DNA of 64,000 bases. Origin: Aplectana chamaeleonis (taxonomy: Eukaryota; Nematoda; Chromadorea; Rhabditida; Cosmocercidae). The stretch lies in NCBI GenBank assembly GCA_029168955.1, contig JAPDOI010000137.1, positions 1,447,501 through 1,511,500 of the forward strand. The letters are read 5' to 3'. The notes beneath the pieces were generated by a model. That model had not been told where the DNA came from. It saw only the letters and a program-made list of their open reading frames with translations, and searched no databases. The first letter of the stretch is position 1. The number at the start of each line of letters is the position of its first letter. Below, piece by piece: positions 1-9,399 of the stretch. The position numbers and the translations under genes were made by a program.

Positions 1-1670
1 GTATCTCGGATAACGTCGTTCCGTATTAGATCTCTTAAAGTTATCCCGAGGATTTGCCGCAAACACCGCGTTTGGAAGACCTCCAGCCTGCCGTGATCCG
101 ACTTCAACAACGTCCACGACTCTGACCCGTACAGTAGGATTGGCACTATGAGCGCGCGAAACATCCGGATCTTTGTCTTGATTGACACATTACCCTTCTT
201 CCATAAACACCAGCCCAGCGAAGCGAAAGCAGCCGACGCCTGCCCGATCCTGCACAGTACCTCCGATGTAGCCACTACCTTTCGCTCTTGCACCACCGAT
301 CCGAGGTACTTGAACTCCTTGACTTGCTGAAGCTCAGCTCCCTCGAAGAACACAGAAGCACGTGAACCGTCCGACGTCATGACTTTAGTCTTCTCCTTGT
401 TAATCCGCAGCCCATACGATTCCGCGATTTGTGCCATATCATTCAGCAAAAGCTTGGCTTCCATGTCAGTATCGGTGAACACAGCGCTGTCGTCCGCAAA
501 CATCAAATCCGTGACAAAATCGTTATCGCCAAATTGGACCTCTTCTATTTTCGAAGGTCTTTCTCTTAATAGCATCGACCACGGTATTAAAGAGGAGCGG
601 CGAAATTACATCTCCCTGCCGAACGCCTGCATCGATTCTGAATTCTTCGGATAGCTTGTTTCCGACGCGGACACAGCTAGTCGAGCCTCTATAAATTTCC
701 TGCAGAAGCTTCACCGTTTTTCCTGGCATGTGTTCGCATTCCATCGATTTCCATAAGGCGGGCCAGTGCACGCAATCGAATGCCGACTTGAAGTCTATGA
801 AGGTGATAACGACGCGCTTTCCTCCATAACTTGACGAAGTGCGAAAATTTGATCGCTGCATCCTCGACCCGGACGAAAACCTGCTTGTTCTTCGCAACAG
901 GTACTCTCCCGATGGCGTTGAAGTCTGGACTGGATAGTTCTCGTGAAGACTTTACCAACAATCGACAACAGGCTGATCCCGCGATAGTTTTTACAGTCTC
1001 TGGCATCGCCCTTCTCATGGATAGGCACGACAATAGCCTTTTTCCAGGTAGATGGCACGCTCTCTGTCCGCCATATGCGCGTGATTAACTGATGCAACTG
1101 ACGCAGTAGAACATCTCCTCCTGCCTTGACGACCTCAGCAGTGACATTTTCAACACCGGACGCCTCTCCATTCTTTAGCGACTTGATTGCCGCCTTCACT
1201 TCTTCCGCAGTGGGTTCCGAGTCAAGCGCTGTCTCCTCTGGTACCTCAACTAGTATCGGTTGGGCCAGTGGACCTTGTGGCGCATCGTGAGTATAGAGTT
1301 CACTGAAGAACTGCCTCCATCGCAACAGACGCTCATCTTCAGATCGCACAAAAGACCCATCCGTATTTCTGATGGAATCGCTCATGGGTTTGGTCTTCTT
1401 TCTGAGACGGTTGAGTGTGTTGTACAATGTGCGATAGTCGTTCCTTCCAACTGCCTCCTCCACTTCGTCTGCTACCTTATTCCAGTACGACTCCCGCTCT
1501 TCCTTCAACTTTCGACGAAGCTTCTGACACAATTGCCGATACCGTCCAAAGTCCGTTAGTTTCACTCGCTTCCGTTCGTCCACGAGACGGAGAGAATCGT
1601 CCGATATCCAAGGCTGCGTTCGCCGGCGAATAACAGGGCAGAGAGGCTGCGCATTCAAGAGCGACTTCAA
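1..1670 (-). pseudogene. RTE reverse transcriptase (frameshifted, incomplete)
   Basis: RT segments lie in three successive frames. 795-1670 holds the fingers region (WRTESVPSTWKKAIVVPIHEKG, KNYRGISLLS, GFRPGRGCSDQ). 523-897 holds the palm (FIDFKSAFDCVHW, GVRQGDVISPLLFN). About 1-520 holds the FADD catalytic box and the thumb (YLGS, YGSESW). Frame changes near 800-890 and 520 break the protein. It synthesises LINE cDNA at the nicked target by established family function. The C-terminus lies outside the window. Confidence 0.8.
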
Positions 1671-2598
1671 CTGTCTGCTTCTCGTGCTCGTCCACAGACA
1701 AGGCGTCTTCCAGAACCGCGAACCGATTCGACAGCGCGAGTTGAAATGTTTCTTTTGTTCTTGGCGCCATCAAGTGTGACCAGTCTAGTTTCTTTCTAGG
1801 GGGCTCCTCACGCCTAGGTCGTCGTAAGCGAAGCTGCATTACTGCACGCAAGAGATAATGGTCGGATCCACGATCAGGCCCTCTCATGGCTAGAACATCT
1901 TTCAGCGATGATCTAAAACGTGAGTTTATCAGCACGTAGTCCAAGGTGGCCACATCTCGTCCAGTTGGATTCCTCCATGTTAACTGATGCTTCCTGGGGT
2001 GCCGGAATTGACTGTTACCGATGGCAAGCTCGTTGAACGCAGCGACCGAAAGTAGGCGTAGTCCATTATCGTTTATTTCGCCCACGCTGAACCTGCCCAA
2101 CACTCCTTCCCAGCCTGTTCTGTCACTACCGACTCTTGCGTTGAAATCACCCGCTACAATGGTGACATCGGTTTTCGGGATAGTATTCAGCACGTCCTGG
2201 AGTTGAGTGTAGAACTCGTCCTTGTCAACGTCAGAACTTGGCTCCGTTGGTGCATAGATGGACACGACATGGGTCTTGATTGTTCCGCTCAAAACAAGAA
2301 CAGCGATCCTGCCAGAAATCGGCTCGAATGAAACAACGCTTCCAGCTGCGCGACTGCCTAGCATAAATCCAACACCATTGCGATGTCCGTCCTCACCGGA
2401 ATAGTACAGCACCATCTTTTCGCTACTCTCCGGCACCTGAATGGGCACCGTTCCACATCCGCTCATCCTCAGCTCGGAAAAGGCAGCAATCGATATGTTG
2501 GACCTTGACAACTCTCTTGCTATTATCTCTTTCTGACCGACGCAGTGTCCCGTTCGCACATTCCATGCTCCAATCCTCAGCTCCTTCTTAGGTGTCAC
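1477..2598 (-). pseudogene. RTE APE endonuclease domain (broken polyprotein)
   Basis: About 373 codons open from a methionine at 2598. Visible apurinic-endonuclease landmarks, in order: WNVRT (about residue 13), the catalytic Glu in SELRM (about 42), SIYAPT (about 114), GDFNAR (about 150), LDYVLI (about 219) and GSDHYLL (about 246). In RTE elements this domain nicks the target strand to prime reverse transcription. The frame is lost near 1480-1670, where the continuation into the linker and RT moves to another frame. That makes this a decayed polyprotein rather than a free enzyme. The neighbouring minus-strand frame at 795-1670 carries the linker and the first RT motifs, ending near GFRPGRGCSDQIFALRQ. 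Confidence 0.8.
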
Positions 2599-2835
2599 CA
2601 GTCGTCCTCCATTTCGGCCAGTAGTATTCTTCTCACCAACTCCCTGGATCCCTAGTGTTGGCGCATCGGCTGCCCCGGATGCGGTAGCTTCTTCGTTGTT
2701 CCCTAAGAGACTCCATGGTTACCACCTAAGTTTTCCAGCCCGTCGGTAGTACGGGGGGGCAACCCTCCTCCTTTCTCATCCGGGCTTGGGACCGGCATGG
2801 GCTGAGATTTCAAGGGCACGTCTCCAATAGCGTCC

Positions 2836-4042
2836 CAATTGTCGCCGGCGTACCTCAAGAGGAGTTCTATCGCCTGCTCTTTTTAGTCTGTATATTGAAG
2901 ATCTACCCATTCTATCCCAAGACATCAAGGTCGTTGCATATGCGGATGATATTATTATACTATGCCGGGATTGCGACATAAATGTATCTGCCAGTAAGAT
3001 CAATGACTACTTGATCGAGTTGAAATTTTTTCTCAATAGCAAGATGCTTACGGTCTCTGCCGCTAAATCATCCGTCACCGTCTTTTCCACTGATCCTGCG
3101 GAGCACAGTGCTCATCCCATGGTGAAATGGGACGAAACTCGCTTGCCGGCCGCCCGATTCCCTAAGCTGCTCGGACTCGTGTTGGACCCTTCGTTGAGGT
3201 TTCATAAGAACACTGAGCAGAAGCAAGCTGCAGTGAAAACAAGACTTAACGTCCTACGTGCTCTCGGCGGAACGTCCTGGGGGTGCAGTAAAGAAACGAT
3301 CCTGACCACATACAAGGCCATCGTACAGCCCGCCCTGGAGTATGCTGCACCAGTCTGGCAGCATATCGTGTCGGACACATCCTGGTCCAAGCTGCAGCGC
3401 ATCCAAAATGGAGCATTGCGAATCGCAACAGGCTGTTCTAGAAGCTCTCCAGTAGAGCACCTACATGCCGAAGCTCGCATCCTGCCAGTTAAGGACCATT
3501 GCCAACTCCACGCACAACAGCTGTACATAAACATTCTGAAGCAGCCAAATCATCCGTCGCGAAGAGTATTAGACCCCGTGAGAGAGAGGTATAAGAAAGC
3601 CGTTTGCTGATGCTTCCACGAAAATCAATATACAGAGATGGACCAACGCACAACAAGAACGCCTCCGTCTCTTACGTGCTGAGCATACCCAATTCGTCAA
3701 GGATCACTTATGCAAGACCGCCGTAAACTCCATTCTCGGAGTCGTGCCGCCTGAGGTCAGCGAAACCGAGATGGAACTCGGTAGGCGTGCCAGGTGCACC
3801 CTTGCCTCGTTGCGCTGCGGGCACTCCCCCATGCCTATGTCTTATTTACATAAGATCGATAGCAGCAGACCTGACGAGTGCCCGGATTGTGGTAATAAAG
3901 GGCATACTACTGCGCACCTTTTCAACTGCCCGATGAGACCGACATCGTTAACAATAGTAGATCTGTGAACGAATCCGATCTTGTGGCTCAGTTCCTCAAT
4001 CTATGACAGGACCCTCTCTGTGGCTGCAGAAGAAGAAGGAGA
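2836..4042 (+). mobile_element. 5'-truncated CR1-group LINE, copy A
   Basis: The copy begins in the middle of the RT palm at AGVPQ and runs to the family 3' end, GTGGCTGCA followed by an AGA-rich tail at about 4021-4042. It is a diverged relative of copies C and D, with the same order of motifs: YADD region, [44 protein letters not shown] and a CPDC zinc knuckle. Frameshifts occur near 2870-3010 and after 3610. Its left edge coincides with the 5' leader of the RTE element, so it may be the right half of an element split by that insertion. Its 3' end lies only about 65 bp upstream of a possible start codon at 4109. Confidence 0.85.
3011..3968 (+). pseudogene. CR1-like RT thumb and C-terminal zinc knuckle (broken)
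   Basis: The frame at 3011-3610 encodes the region after the YADD box through the thumb ([37 protein letters not shown]). It stops at a TGA at 3610, and intervening codons are damaged. The frame at 3744-3968 resumes with [15 protein letters not shown] and a C-x2-C-x8-H-x4-C knuckle (CPDCGNKGHTTAHLFNC). Homologous order in copies C and D shows these are pieces of one polyprotein. Confidence 0.75.
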
Positions 4043-4108
4043 GAACCAAAAGTCTCAGTGCTACCAGTGCCGACTGTATACTCTATACCCGGACGGGTGG
4101 TGGTCGTT

Positions 4109-4369
4109 ATGTATCCAAACTACGAACAGGGAGGGGGAGGAGCGAATGGTCGTGATTGGAGAAATCACGGCTACCACCCGTCACATCCCTTCGCTCCTCC
4201 TCCGCCCTTTTCGCGATTCGGAGACACTGACATTGTCACCCTACCCGAACGAGGCATCACCAGTGTACCAGATGGTGGAACCTGTTTGCAGCCGGGCCTA
4301 ATTGAACCTAGTTTTACGCTCATTACTATTATAGAAGTCATAGGTAAAAGCGGATATGATTTCTTACAG
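4109..4369 (+). CDS. Possible first coding exon upstream of the Ran-binding-domain gene
   Basis: An 87-codon open stretch starts with ATG at 4109 and ends at a CAG/gtacct donor at 4370. The product would begin MYPNYEQGGGGANGRDW, followed by a proline-rich patch (HPFAPPPPFSRF). The splice phase is 0 at its end, matching the phase-0 start of the open segment at 4520. A TCTCAG at 4053-4058 could serve as a splice or trans-splice acceptor. I recognise no domain. It could be the N-terminus of the Ran-binding-domain protein, a separate small gene, or a chance ORF. No sequence link to the exon at 7907 is visible and the phases do not match directly. Confidence 0.35.
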
Positions 4370-4519
4370 GTACCTCCTTCTCACCGACTACATTTGGCAA
4401 ACCTACCAAGATCAGGTATCAGTCCCTCTGAAGCTGATCGTGAGAGGTCTGTTGGCACCTCAACGGCCATTGCTTTTGAATTGACGATATTCATGTTTAT
4501 CACAATGTGTTATTGACAG

Positions 4520-4646
4520 AAATACACTTTTAGTGCACCAGGTAGTCCAGTTCTGCCAAGAGTTGTGCCTAGTGGTGTGAGATGCTTGCCTTCCTATCCA
4601 GTCAGTGTTGCAATACCTTATGGTAGCGTCGGTTCTTCGATATCAG
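4520..4646 (+). CDS. Possible second coding exon (Pro/Ser/Val-rich)
   Basis: Bounded by TTGACAG ending at 4519 and an ATCAG/gttcg donor at 4647, this 127-nt segment is open in phase 0. It encodes a Ser/Pro/Val-rich stretch (KYTFSAPGSPVLPRVVPSGV and onward). It follows the 4109-4369 exon with a 150-nt intron. It ends in phase 1, whereas the exon at 7907 needs a phase-2 partner, so at least one exon between them is missing from my model or the donor differs. Confidence 0.3.
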
Positions 4647-5009
4647 GTTCGTATTTTGAATGTTATCCTCACCAGGCAAATGCGAAAAACTTTGGAAGGA
4701 AAAAATTGGAAACGAAGGTATTTCGGTTCCAAAACAGAAAAAAAACTAGAAAAAAAAACCGCGAAAAATGTGTCCTACAGTATATCTCAATTTCGCCAAT
4801 CACATATTTTTTGACTGGGAACACATGGCGACGTTATCAAAATACCCCGAATGATCGCAAAATTATGCTTTTTCGAGGCCATTTCTGCAGACCAAAAACA
4901 TCCACAATCACCTCTATCATGTGATGGGGTAGCTTTGCTACAAGAAGTCAGAGTGGTTATTTCTGACAAGTTAGCGGTGAACAAATTCTGAAACACATTA
5001 TAAACTTGT

Positions 5010-5735
5010 TCTTCAAGTGCGATCGAGCCAGCGCGTTTTCGGTCTACCTCGCGACCTAACACCAGTTACCTCCAAGCTGAGTGCAGTTTTGGCCACGGAA
5101 CTAGCGTCTTTTCGTTGAACATGTCCAAACCATCTCAGCCGGCCTTCCTTCATCTTTCCATTTATTGGTGCAACTCCGAAGGTGGCACGCACAGGGTCTG
5201 TCGTGACCCGATCCCTCAGACTGATACCCAATGACCATCTGAGCATTCTCATCTTCATGGTGTACAGGGACTGTTTTGCAGCTTTAGTAGTCGGCCAACA
5301 TTCACTAGCGTAGAGCGCGACCGGTAGCACTACCGCCTTGTAAAGTTTTGATTTGTGACGGAGTGGAATCCTCTTGTCACACATCACACCCGTAGTTGCT
5401 CTCCACTTCATCCAAGCGGCCGTTACGCGTCCATGAGCTTCCGATGATACATCGCCCGTCGAGGTGATTTTAGAGCCGAGATATTTCAAGCAGTTCACTT
5501 TCTTGAGGTCGGTGCCATCAATTTTGATTGATCTGTCATCCACTTACGCGCTACATTCCATGTATTCGGTCTTCGCGATGTTGAACCGCAATCCAAAACG
5601 TTGCAAGCGATCTTTCCAGAGCTGCACTTGAATTTCTAACTCTTCCCTCGTCTCGGCTGCCAACATAACATCGTCAGCGTAGAGTAGCGACCACGGGTGC
5701 GGTTTCTGTATATCCCGTGTGATTGCGTGCATGAA
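5010..5735 (-). mobile_element. 5'-truncated RTE-type LINE fragment
   Basis: Minus-strand RT palm and thumb. YADDVMLAAETREEL contains the catalytic YADD; it is followed by LKYLGSKITSTGDV, ALYASECWP, RWSLGISLRDRVTTDPVR and GRLRWFGHVQRKD. These are hallmark C-terminal features of RTE polyproteins. One in-frame stop separates the two open stretches (5544-5732 and 5013-5543). The 5' edge near 5735 abuts a sequence resembling the end of the MITE family found at 17434 and 54766. Its subfamily differs from the element at 1-2838. Confidence 0.8.
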
Positions 5736-5775
5736 ATGCGGACCGGAATTTGGCCCCGAAAACGACGTTACACCA

Positions 5776-6034
5776 CCCTAAACTTCTGTGTAGAGCGCAA
5801 TCCCCGCCCTCTCCATTCAATGGCCACTGACCGAAACAAACAACTGAGAAATCGACTTCAACAAAACATATGATGAGCAGACGAACAAAACTACTCCACG
5901 TGATGCACAGATTGAACAAATTCACACCTTCCAAATATTGCTTCTTCCTCGGAGTCGATTTTTCAGTTGTTTGTTTCGATTAGTAGCCGTTGAGTGGAGT
6001 GGGCGGAAACTGCGCTCTACACAGAAGTTCAGGG
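5776..6034. mobile_element. Foldback MITE with ~80-bp terminal inverted repeats
   Basis: The ends read CCCTAAACTTCTGTGTAGAG on the left and the complement of CCCTGAACTTCTGTGTAGAG on the right. The inverted similarity continues through GAAACAAACAACTGA for about 80 bp on each side. The central ~100 bp is unique and no coding capacity is visible. No target duplication is obvious. Confidence 0.75.
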
Positions 6035-6779
6035 CCATATAGGGCTATTCGCGACTCCTTTTTGCCGGTTTTTCGACGTTGTTGCTGCCATTAGCCCCGC
6101 ACTTTTAGATCTTCGGTGTAAAGTCGACGACGGTTCTTCGTAGACATTGTCTTCAAAGCTGTGGACTCAGCTGTCGTCCCCAGCGTGATAGAAAACTTTC
6201 ACAGGAACTTAAAGTCGATTCTAGATCAGTGATTCATATGAATCGGTGTTTTTCAGAGACGAACAATAATTGCTGATCAATGAGATATTCTCACGTGAAT
6301 TATTTCGTTGTGACTATCTATTTCAGTGTGAGCGGTCGCGTCTCGTTAACCGCTGAGCAAGAGCTTACTCTCTTCTTGCTATTGGTCAGTAATGGCCGCG
6401 ATGTGACCACAGCGTTGATTCGTTGTGTTTCAGAGTGGACTTCAGTTTAGTACTTTTGAGTGGGTAGAATCACACAAATGTAAAACGTGTTCTGTTAATT
6501 TCGCGAAAAATCGATCGATGCCTGCAGCTCGCGACTGCGCATCTTCATCGACAATAACGCTTGTCAGTCGAACCTAGCTAAAGATTGATGAGTGGAAAGT
6601 GGCTGCAGACACTTAGAGCAGCAGAGGGCTGACTGCAAATCACATCACAACGGCAAATTCAGGGTTCAGAAACGGAATTTTTTAATATTTTGATGCTGAT
6701 TTCCCCCTAAAATGGCGAAAAACGCTCACCCTTGATCCTCACACCATTAGAACCTTGTTTTTTTCTTTGTTTTTCTGAT

Positions 6780-7087
6780 CGACGACCTTCCGGGTACTTG
6801 TAAAAACCCTATTTTAGCTGCCCGAGTAGTGATAAATCTTTCAAAAAAATTTTATGAGAAAAAAATTCAACAAAAAATTTTTTTGCTCAAACTTTCAAAG
6901 GGGATATTTGAGGCAAGTAAAACGAATATGAGTCACATTTTCGATGATTCGAACGATAAAGACAGTTTACGGTAGATAAATTTCATTTTACGTACAGAGC
7001 TCGCAACTTCTACGCCCATAACTTTTTCTTCTACTATTACTCGGGCAGCTAGGATAGGGTCTTTATGACTACCCGGGAGGTAGTCGC
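6780..7087. mobile_element. Foldback MITE (AGCTGCCCGAGTA family)
   Basis: The left arm reads CGACGACCTTCCGGGTACTT and then AGCTGCCCGAGTA. The right arm is its complement (CTACTATTACTCGGGCAGCT, then ACTACCCGGGAGGTAGTCG). The interior is AT-rich. A single related arm with the same AGCTGCCCGAGTAATAG core lies at 60061-60120, so this is a dispersed family. Confidence 0.7.
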
Positions 7088-7906
7088 TCAGAAAAACCCG
7101 GTCTCATGGATGTTCTGGCGACCAGGTCTGGTCATTCCCTTGTTAATATATCGTTTATTAATTTTTTGTCCTAGGCGTTGTTCCACAATTACTATGCAAC
7201 CTAACTCGCTATGCAACACGGCAAACAAGTATGTATATGAAAGTAGTGTCAAGCACGGTTTTTGTGATCTCTCAACGGGTGATGAGGGAGTCGTGAAAAT
7301 TCTAGCTCAAAAGCTAGAAATTTCGTGGGGGTTGTGAAAATGTTCGAAAATTTTGCTCACCAAAGGGACGGAATCGTAGCAGCGCCGAGGTCCTTCAACG
7401 TTTCACCTAAACCTCAGTAGAAGACACCTTTAGAGGGATGGTTCTTCTTAGAGAAATGACCTGAGTCGGCCCCTATAGCGGTTCCGAAGACCATCACCTA
7501 GCGGTTGTTTTAACACAAAGTAAAAATCTTGATAACTTTCGACGCAGCTCATTTCACTTAAAAGGGATGTGCTAGAGGTCGATCTGATAGATTATTGAGA
7601 ACGCTGAAAATCTGAGATGGGTTATGCGTGCGCAGTCATCAGTGGTTATACTGGTAGGGAGGGATGACTCTGAGCATTCCTAGGCTCATTCAAGTTTTTC
7701 AGCTTTTTCGACAAACTGGATTCAGCTTCTGGATTTCTGAAAATCCTTGCCGCTAGATTGGAGCTATTTTTAAAAAAGGAAAGCCCCTGAGGTTCAATAA
7801 ATGCGTTCTAGTTTTCATTTCCTTTTGCAATAACACCCTTTCCGGATCGCATTGTTAGGGAATTCGTTCGCACTAGTTAGATACAGATAAACTTCTATTT
7901 TGACAG
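7088..7906. other. Stretch without recognised features
   Basis: AT-rich presumed intron between the possible upstream exons and the first secure Ran-binding-domain exon. I see no coding exon, repeat pair or RNA gene in it. Confidence 0.4.
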
Positions 7907-8111
7907 AAATACATCCTTGCAACTTTTAGGAGTAACATCAAGCCACAGTGTACAAGAACGTGATCTCCCTGTGGCAGCAGACCTTCACGATGATAGTGCT
8001 GTTACTGGTGAAGATATTGCTGAGGAATTTGAAGCCCATGTAGAGTCCCAAGCAGCACATGCGCTTCCACCAAAGTTTGCCAAAGTTGTGACTGGAGAAG
8101 AAGAGGAAATT
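7907..8111 (+). CDS. Ran-binding-domain gene, linker exon
   Basis: The acceptor TTTTGACAG ends at 7906 and the donor ATT/gtgagc is at 8112. It encodes 68 codons after one carried-over base. The first part is acidic (DLHDDSAVTGEDIAEEFEAH) and the exon ends in the opening VVTGEEEEI of the RanBD. Confidence 0.85.
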
Positions 8112-9371
8112 GTGAGCTTCTCTCCGTTGGCTAAGAACTGTTCCGCTACTAATTGGTCTGTTTGCAGACTATCTTCATAAGCAAATGCAAGCTTTATCGC
8201 TATGATGATCATAATAATGAGTGGATCAAGCGCGGCACAGGTGAAATAAAACTTCTCGAACATACCGCCACTAAGAAGTGCCGTGTCGTTATGCGCCGAG
8301 ACCACGTTAGTTCACTTCAGCTGTTTTTAGGTGTCAGGCAGCGTCCATTCGTCGCTAGGGCACGCAATTGCGCAAAATCGATGCTGATCGTTGGCACACG
8401 ATTCGCCAGACTCCCTTGCTCGCCTACTCTAGCGCGCCCACGCCCGCTTCGAGAAGAAAGCTGCGAGTTCCAAGCCTTCTGCTTCATCCCTGATCGATCA
8501 AGCCTCACATCTAATTCGAAGCTAATTCCCTCGTATCTCATAATGCCACTACAGCTAGACCAAAGCGTGGTCGGTGATTAGCCAACGAGTCGAGTGTTTC
8601 ACCGAATAAAATCGATTTTCCAATTAACTCTTATATTTTCTCAGAGACGAGATGGTTTCAACTGCCCTTGATATCAAAGATTACGTGAGGGGCAAGGTTT
8701 CCATATTTGATGAAAAAATAAATTTCTGCCCAATCACAGAATTGCTATAACCATTTATTCGATTATTCGAATATTCGAATAAAAACTCAATTAATTGGCT
8801 GTGGCATGTTAATGAATAGACGAAACCCCAATTTTTCATCCAATATGAGAACCTTTCACTTACCCTAATGTGTGATAACAAGCGCTGTTGAAACCATTTC
8901 GGTCATGAAGAGAAAACTGGATTTATTCGGAAAAATCGATATTATTCGTTTGATATACTCTACCAACGAGCCGACATGAGTGATTGATCATTTGGTCAAA
9001 CGTTATCAATGGATCCGGCACGAAGCAGGAGGTGTTTGCCTTGTCCATCTGCGTGTAGGAGGGGCCCCCATCAGAATTAACAGCCCGATGCAGCGAGTGC
9101 TCGCATTCCCGCGACGTATGGACGCAGCCTCGGGCACTATATTTCCTTGATTACCTTCTTCAGGTACTCAAAGTGTGTGTGAATCATCGCATTTTGCCTG
9201 GAATGAAAATACGAATGATGACGAAGCGGAAAAATGTGGTGGTATGGTATTGTGAGGATTTTTCCGATGGAGAGGGAAGACATTTGACACTATCGGCACG
9301 CTTTCAAAGTTCGAGTGATGCCGGCAACTTCAAGAAATTTTTCGAGATGGCTTTGATAAATGCATATCGAG
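7907..9371 (+). CDS. Ran-binding-domain (RanBP1/Nup358-type) protein, secure exons
   Basis: Join 7907-8111, 8168-8305, 9164-9371. The splice phases agree (phase 0 at the first two junctions). Exon 1 encodes an acidic linker and then VVTGEEEE. After a 56-nt intron, exon 2 gives CKLYRYDDHNNEWIKRGTGE and RRDH. Exon 3 gives VLKVCVNHRI, VWYCEDFSDGEG and ARFQSSSDAGNFKKFFEMA. These are the signature blocks of a complete ~120-residue RanBD1 fold, including the W-x-x-RG-x-G turn. The domain binds RanGTP and is found in RanBP1 and nuclear-pore Nup358/NPP-9-like proteins. The spacing fits the RanBP1/Nup358 type better than RanBP3. The first exon begins in phase 2, so upstream exons exist. The full-length CR1 copy B is inserted, antisense, 28 bp after the last secure exon. 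Confidence 0.85.
8168..8305 (+). CDS. Ran-binding-domain gene, RanBD exon 2
   Basis: 46 codons between CTGTTTGCAG and a CAC/gttagt donor. The product contains KCKLYRYDDHNNEWIKRGTG and ends RVVMRRDH, the conserved central strands of RanBD1. Confidence 0.88.
8652..8899. mobile_element. Foldback MITE in the RanBD gene intron
   Basis: The left end ATGGTTTCAACTGCCCTTG is matched in inverse on the right (AGCGCTGTTGAAACCAT). Similarity continues into ATATTTGATGAAAAA versus its complement. The centre holds an AT-rich palindrome (ATTCGAATATTCGAAT). It is non-coding and lies wholly within intron 8306-9163. Confidence 0.65.
9164..9371 (+). CDS. Ran-binding-domain gene, RanBD exon 3
   Basis: The acceptor CTTCTTCAG ends at 9163 and the donor G/gtaacg is at 9372. 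It encodes VLKVCVNHRILPGMKIRMM through FKKFFEMALINAYR, the last third of the RanBD including the basic NHRI strand and the closing helix. It ends in phase 1. If unspliced, the pre-insertion sequence would read only about 12 more codons to a TGA. Confidence 0.85.
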
Positions 9372-9399
9372 GTAACGGAATTTCAAATACTTACCTTCT

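Larger units (their letters stand above)
1..2838 (-). mobile_element. RTE-clade LINE, cut by the window edge
   Basis: A non-LTR retrotransposon read on the minus strand. The 5' leader occupies about 2600-2838. It is followed by an APE-type endonuclease frame and then a reverse transcriptase that runs off the left edge. The RTE assignment rests on the WNVRTG opening of the endonuclease, on the RT core (FADD catalytic motif near 500-520, GVRQGDVISPLLFN near 590-630), and on a C-terminal region of the YGSESWTL/LRQILGITLRD type. The reading frame changes at least three times, so this copy is dead. The 5' leader abuts, head to head, the truncated CR1-like copy that begins near 2836. Confidence 0.85.
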
